Below, one piece after another: positions 61,496 through 64,000 of a DNA stretch of 64,000 nucleotides. The number at the start of each line of letters is the position of its first letter. Position 1 is the first letter of the stretch. Made by a program: the position numbers and the translations under genes. This DNA is from Fischerella sp. PCC 9431. GTDB taxonomy: Bacteria; Cyanobacteriota; Cyanobacteriia; Cyanobacteriales; Nostocaceae. The stretch lies in contig NZ_KE650771.1 in assembly GCF_000447295.1 (NCBI RefSeq), forward strand, positions 2,622,469 to 2,686,468, in the 5' to 3' direction. The notes beneath the pieces were generated by a model that made no database searches, had not been told where the DNA came from, and saw only the letters and a program-made list of their open reading frames with translations.

Positions 61496-62281
61496 CTAAA
61501 CCTGAAAATTATCACCTAAGTAATATTGGCGCACCAAGGAATTATTGTAGAGTTCGTCGGCGTTGCCAGAAGCAAGAATTTGACCTTCCCGCATGATATA
61601 AGCACGATCTGTAATAGCTAGGGTCTCCCGAACATTGTGATCCGTAATCAAGATCCCCATATCGCGATCGCGCAGTTGTGCAATCAGATATTGAATTTCT
61701 GAAACTGCTATGGGGTCAACTCCTGCAAAAGGTTCATCCAAAAGTAAAAATTTTGGTCCTTCTGTACCAGCCGCTAATGCTCTGGCTAATTCTGTCCGCC
61801 GTCGTTCACCTCCAGAAAGTTGAATTCCTTTGCTGTTAACTACTTTTTCCAAACGAAACTCTTGTAATAATGTTTCTAGTCGCCGTTGCCATTGCCAGCG
61901 AGGTACATTTGTTTGCTCCAGAACCAACAGTATGTTATCTCGTACTGACAATTGGCGAAAAACACTTGCTTCCTGTGCGAGATAACCAATACCCAATCGC
62001 GCCCTTTTGTGCATTGGTAATGCAGTAATGTCTTGATGATCCAACCATACAGTTCCTCGGTCTGGTTTTTCCAAACCTGTGGCAATGTAGAATGTTGTAG
62101 TTTTACCAGCACCATTTGGGCCTAGTAACCCAACGACTTCGCCTTGGGCAACAGAAACGTTGACGCGATTGACAATCACTCGCTTGCCATAAGATTTGCG
62201 AATATTCTCTAAAACTATTTTCACATTCTGTATGCTTTGTTGCTTGTTAATAATTGATGAGTGATGTTTGTTAAAAACCAA
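61496..62281 (-). CDS. lptB: LPS export ABC ATPase LptB
   Basis: A 261-residue ATPase. Walker A GPNGAGKTTTFY, signature LSGGERRRTELARALA, Walker B LLLDEPFAGVDP, and the C-terminal TDHNVRETLAITDRAYIM typical of LptB. It powers lipopolysaccharide transport. Middle gene of lptA-lptB-lptG. Confidence 0.93.
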   Translation of the reverse strand: MVFNKHHSSIINKQQSIQNVKIVLENIRKSYGKRVIVNRVNVSVAQGEVVGLLGPNGAGKTTTFYIATGLEKPDRGTVWLDHQDITALPMHKRARLGIGYLAQEASVFRQLSVRDNILLVLEQTNVPRWQWQRRLETLLQEFRLEKVVNSKGIQLSGGERRRTELARALAAGTEGPKFLLLDEPFAGVDPIAVSEIQYLIAQLRDRDMGILITDHNVRETLAITDRAYIMREGQILASGNADELYNNSLVRQYYLGDNFQV

Positions 62282-62342
62282 CTACATAAATTAACTGTAT
62301 GGGCGGATGATTTTACGCCCCTACAAACCACTAATTTCTCAT

Positions 62343-62837
62343 TTACTTAGAACGTTGAAGAGGAGGTGTGTTGGGAGCGGTTGTGGTTGCTTGATTTTCT
62401 TGATTATCGTTGACTATGTAGATAGATTCTACTTGACGGCCTGTTTTTGGTTGAGCAACAAATCGCCCTTCATCAATTAGGTATGTTACCGTCTCACCTC
62501 GAATACTGTTGCCGCCATTTTGCAAAATATAGACATTACCACTTAGAACTATGCGACGTTCTTTGCTGAAATACTGGGCTTGGGCTGCTGTAGCCTGAAT
62601 TCCTCTGGCTTCGTACACCATTTGTACGTTACCACGAGCAGTTGCTACTTGTGTTTTAGCGTCATATTCTTGTACATCAGAGTGGATAGTCAAGGGACGA
62701 TTTCCTGCTGCTGTCTGGGCGGTAGCAGTTTGTGGTTGACTAGGAAATGCGATCGCACCAAAAAGTGCAGCTGGCAGCATTAAGGCTAATCCAAAGCGGC
62801 GCATTGGCAATAGAAGTAATTGATACCAAGAGATCAT
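62343..62837 (-). CDS. lptA: LptA/OstA-like periplasmic LPS transport protein
   Basis: A 164-residue exported protein. Hydrophobic signal at about 14-30, then a LptA/OstA jellyroll (PLTIHSDVQEYDAKTQVATARGN, YEARGIQATAAQAQYFSKERRIVLSGNVY). The C-terminus is a Pro/Thr-rich tail. Bridges lipopolysaccharide across the periplasm. First gene of the operon; an internal ATG at 62804 is a possible alternative start. Confidence 0.9.
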   Translation of the reverse strand: MISWYQLLLLPMRRFGLALMLPAALFGAIAFPSQPQTATAQTAAGNRPLTIHSDVQEYDAKTQVATARGNVQMVYEARGIQATAAQAQYFSKERRIVLSGNVYILQNGGNSIRGETVTYLIDEGRFVAQPKTGRQVESIYIVNDNQENQATTTAPNTPPLQRSK

Positions 62838-63004
62838 AGCAATTTAGGATTTAAGATTTCAGCTTGTATTCCAATTATCTCTATTACTAGAGTATGTCAG
62901 GATCACTACTAGCTGTAATATATTGACGTTCGCCACAAACTCAAGGTTTCGCCACTTAGCCTTTTCCACCTCTAGCTTTACATTAGGGCGTCAAGTTTAT
63001 CGAC

Positions 63005-63035
63005 AAATAGTATCCGAAGTTAATCTCTCGCGAAT
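63005..63035 (-). repeat. 31-bp dispersed repeat, copy 2
   Basis: Matches 46268-46298 at 26 of 31 positions. It lies between lptA and the DUF309 gene. Confidence 0.55.
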
Positions 63036-63044
63036 GACAGATTA

Positions 63045-63440
63045 CTAATCTTCAGTTGCTAGTACTATCTTCGGCAAAGGGAATGCTTGTTCACCACCCA
63101 ATTTCATAGTGGCTAGTTTCTCTGGTTCTGTGTGTTGTAATGTTCTCAATAACGCAGCGCTATGTTCTAATAACTCATCTACATCTATGCCACCATAAAC
63201 TGATGGATAACGTCGTAGGCGGTTGCTACCTTCTCCTAACAAAATCGCCGCACCTCGCCAATTACTGTTACTCAAATGATACAGCGCTACTGCTATTTGT
63301 AAAATTCCCTGATAAAAAGTTTTCTCTGGCTCTGTTGCTTCCATCCACAAAGCCTCTAAGGTATCATGACAGGCATAGAATTCCCCAGCATTAAATTGTT
63401 CTACGCCTTGCCAAAATTGCTGGGGCTGGTCATTAGTCAT
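63045..63440 (-). CDS. DUF309 protein
   Basis: A 131-residue helical protein of the DUF309 family, marked by FWQGVEQFNAGEFYACHDTLEALW and YQGILQIAVALYHL. The HxxxE-type pair suggests a metal site, but no function is known. Confidence 0.88.
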   Translation of the reverse strand: MTNDQPQQFWQGVEQFNAGEFYACHDTLEALWMEATEPEKTFYQGILQIAVALYHLSNSNWRGAAILLGEGSNRLRRYPSVYGGIDVDELLEHSAALLRTLQHTEPEKLATMKLGGEQAFPLPKIVLATED

Positions 63441-63519
63441 CCGCTAACAGGATTTTAGATTTTAGATTTTGGATTTTAGACTTCGTCGTGAGCGCTCAGT
63501 CGAACGATTTTGGATTTGG

Positions 63520-63885
63520 TTAGCCCATACCATCGCGTACTTGTTTGATGGTTTCCAAAGAGATTTCTTGCTGGTCGCCAGCAAACTCATTATCTGGGGT
63601 AAGAAATAGCATACAATGGCACTCTTTACGCTCCCGCATTGGTACGCAAGGACAGTTCCAAAAAGCAGCGCTGACCTCGGCTTCTTTGTCTTCGTAGTGA
63701 CGACAAGGACATAGAGGTGATCCGAGTTCATCTTTGTGTTTAGCAAGTCCTTCAATTACCACTGCGGTTACAGAAGGTTCAGAACAGAAGTAAGTTCCAG
63801 TGCGCTTGGCGTATTGTTCAGAAAAATGGCGCATTGCTTCTAAGTTTTTATCGCTGGATTTTGTGTTTACTTCTGGGGAGATCAT
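63520..63885 (-). CDS. ftrC: Ferredoxin-thioredoxin reductase catalytic subunit
   Basis: A 121-residue 4Fe-4S protein that passes electrons from ferredoxin to thioredoxin in the light. The cluster and active-site cysteines are all present: YFCSEPS, PLCPCRHY, WNCPCVPM and ECHCMLF. The ATG at 63885 gives the normal N-terminus; one four codons upstream is possible. The 63898-64000 end holds no visible gene. Confidence 0.95.
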   Translation of the reverse strand: MISPEVNTKSSDKNLEAMRHFSEQYAKRTGTYFCSEPSVTAVVIEGLAKHKDELGSPLCPCRHYEDKEAEVSAAFWNCPCVPMRERKECHCMLFLTPDNEFAGDQQEISLETIKQVRDGMG

Positions 63886-64000
63886 AGGAACGAACACTCA
63901 TAATTTACACATTTCTTTGCATTGTACCGCAGCCTTGGTAAGCTATAGCTGGGGATAATCCCTCCTTTTTTTAGCGATCCTCACGCAAGGCATATCTCTT

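Overview
The window is chromosomal DNA of a cyanobacterium, most likely a filamentous Nostocales-type species. Evidence seen directly: very frequent HIP1 octamers (GCGATCGC), photosynthesis genes (petM, ycf39, nblR, ftrC, a CBS-CP12 fusion, a crtD-like desaturase), and abundant heptanucleotide STRR repeats of the classical cyanobacterial kind. The genus cannot be fixed from the sequence alone. No rRNA, tRNA, CRISPR array, prophage or plasmid origin was seen.

Layout. 1-6 kb: pdxA, petM, ycf39, NAD kinase, nblR and a DUF192 lipoprotein; nblR is bracketed by two copies of a composite repeat. 6.5-12 kb: DUF2949 protein, a TIR-GUN4 fusion, a TPR protein, fructosamine kinase-like and M16 peptidase genes separated by a 21-bp minisatellite. 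12-21 kb: multi-hairpin repeat, crtD-like gene, KAP P-loop NTPase, CsoR-type metal sensor, a TnpB-only transposon with a frameshifted tnpB and a divergent small gene, a TPR protein and nnr carrying a repeat inside its reading frame. 21-28 kb: orphan Nif11-like peptide, membrane protein, SGNH hydrolase, an FHA-flavoprotein beside an FHA-zinc ribbon protein, endonuclease V and prohibitin. 28-33 kb: a minus-strand surface-glycan operon (Wzt-type ATPase, methyltransferase, two glycosyltransferases). 33-40 kb: small conserved proteins, miaB, GH57, an ArsC/Spx-like protein, PRC-barrel/DUF2382 and KDPG aldolase. 40-46 kb: three L,D-transpeptidases with a DUF1499 protein and a second 21-bp minisatellite, Hsp70-like protein and uvsE. 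47-52 kb: a TPS-type exoprotein, a 0.66-kb repeat/MITE-rich zone, and a divergent HlyD/TetR pair. 52-64 kb: small secreted proteins, WD40, amidase-glucosaminidase, dnaG, CBS-CP12, an lptA-lptB-lptF/G operon, DUF309 and ftrC.

Functional themes: photosynthesis assembly and redox control (petM, ycf39, ftrC, CBS-CP12, nblR, possibly TIR-GUN4), envelope building (glycan operon, L,D-transpeptidases, amidase, Lpt operon, TpsA) and DNA repair/replication (uvsE, nfi, dnaG). Intergenic space is heavily shaped by small repeats: heptamer arrays, two unrelated 21-bp minisatellites with dyad-symmetric units, at least two MITE-like elements, and stem-loops at the ends of the TnpB element. The most unusual items are the TIR-GUN4 fusion, the TnpB element whose two divergent genes each stop inside a terminal hairpin and share an operator-like palindrome, and the FHA-flavoprotein/FHA-zinc ribbon pair.
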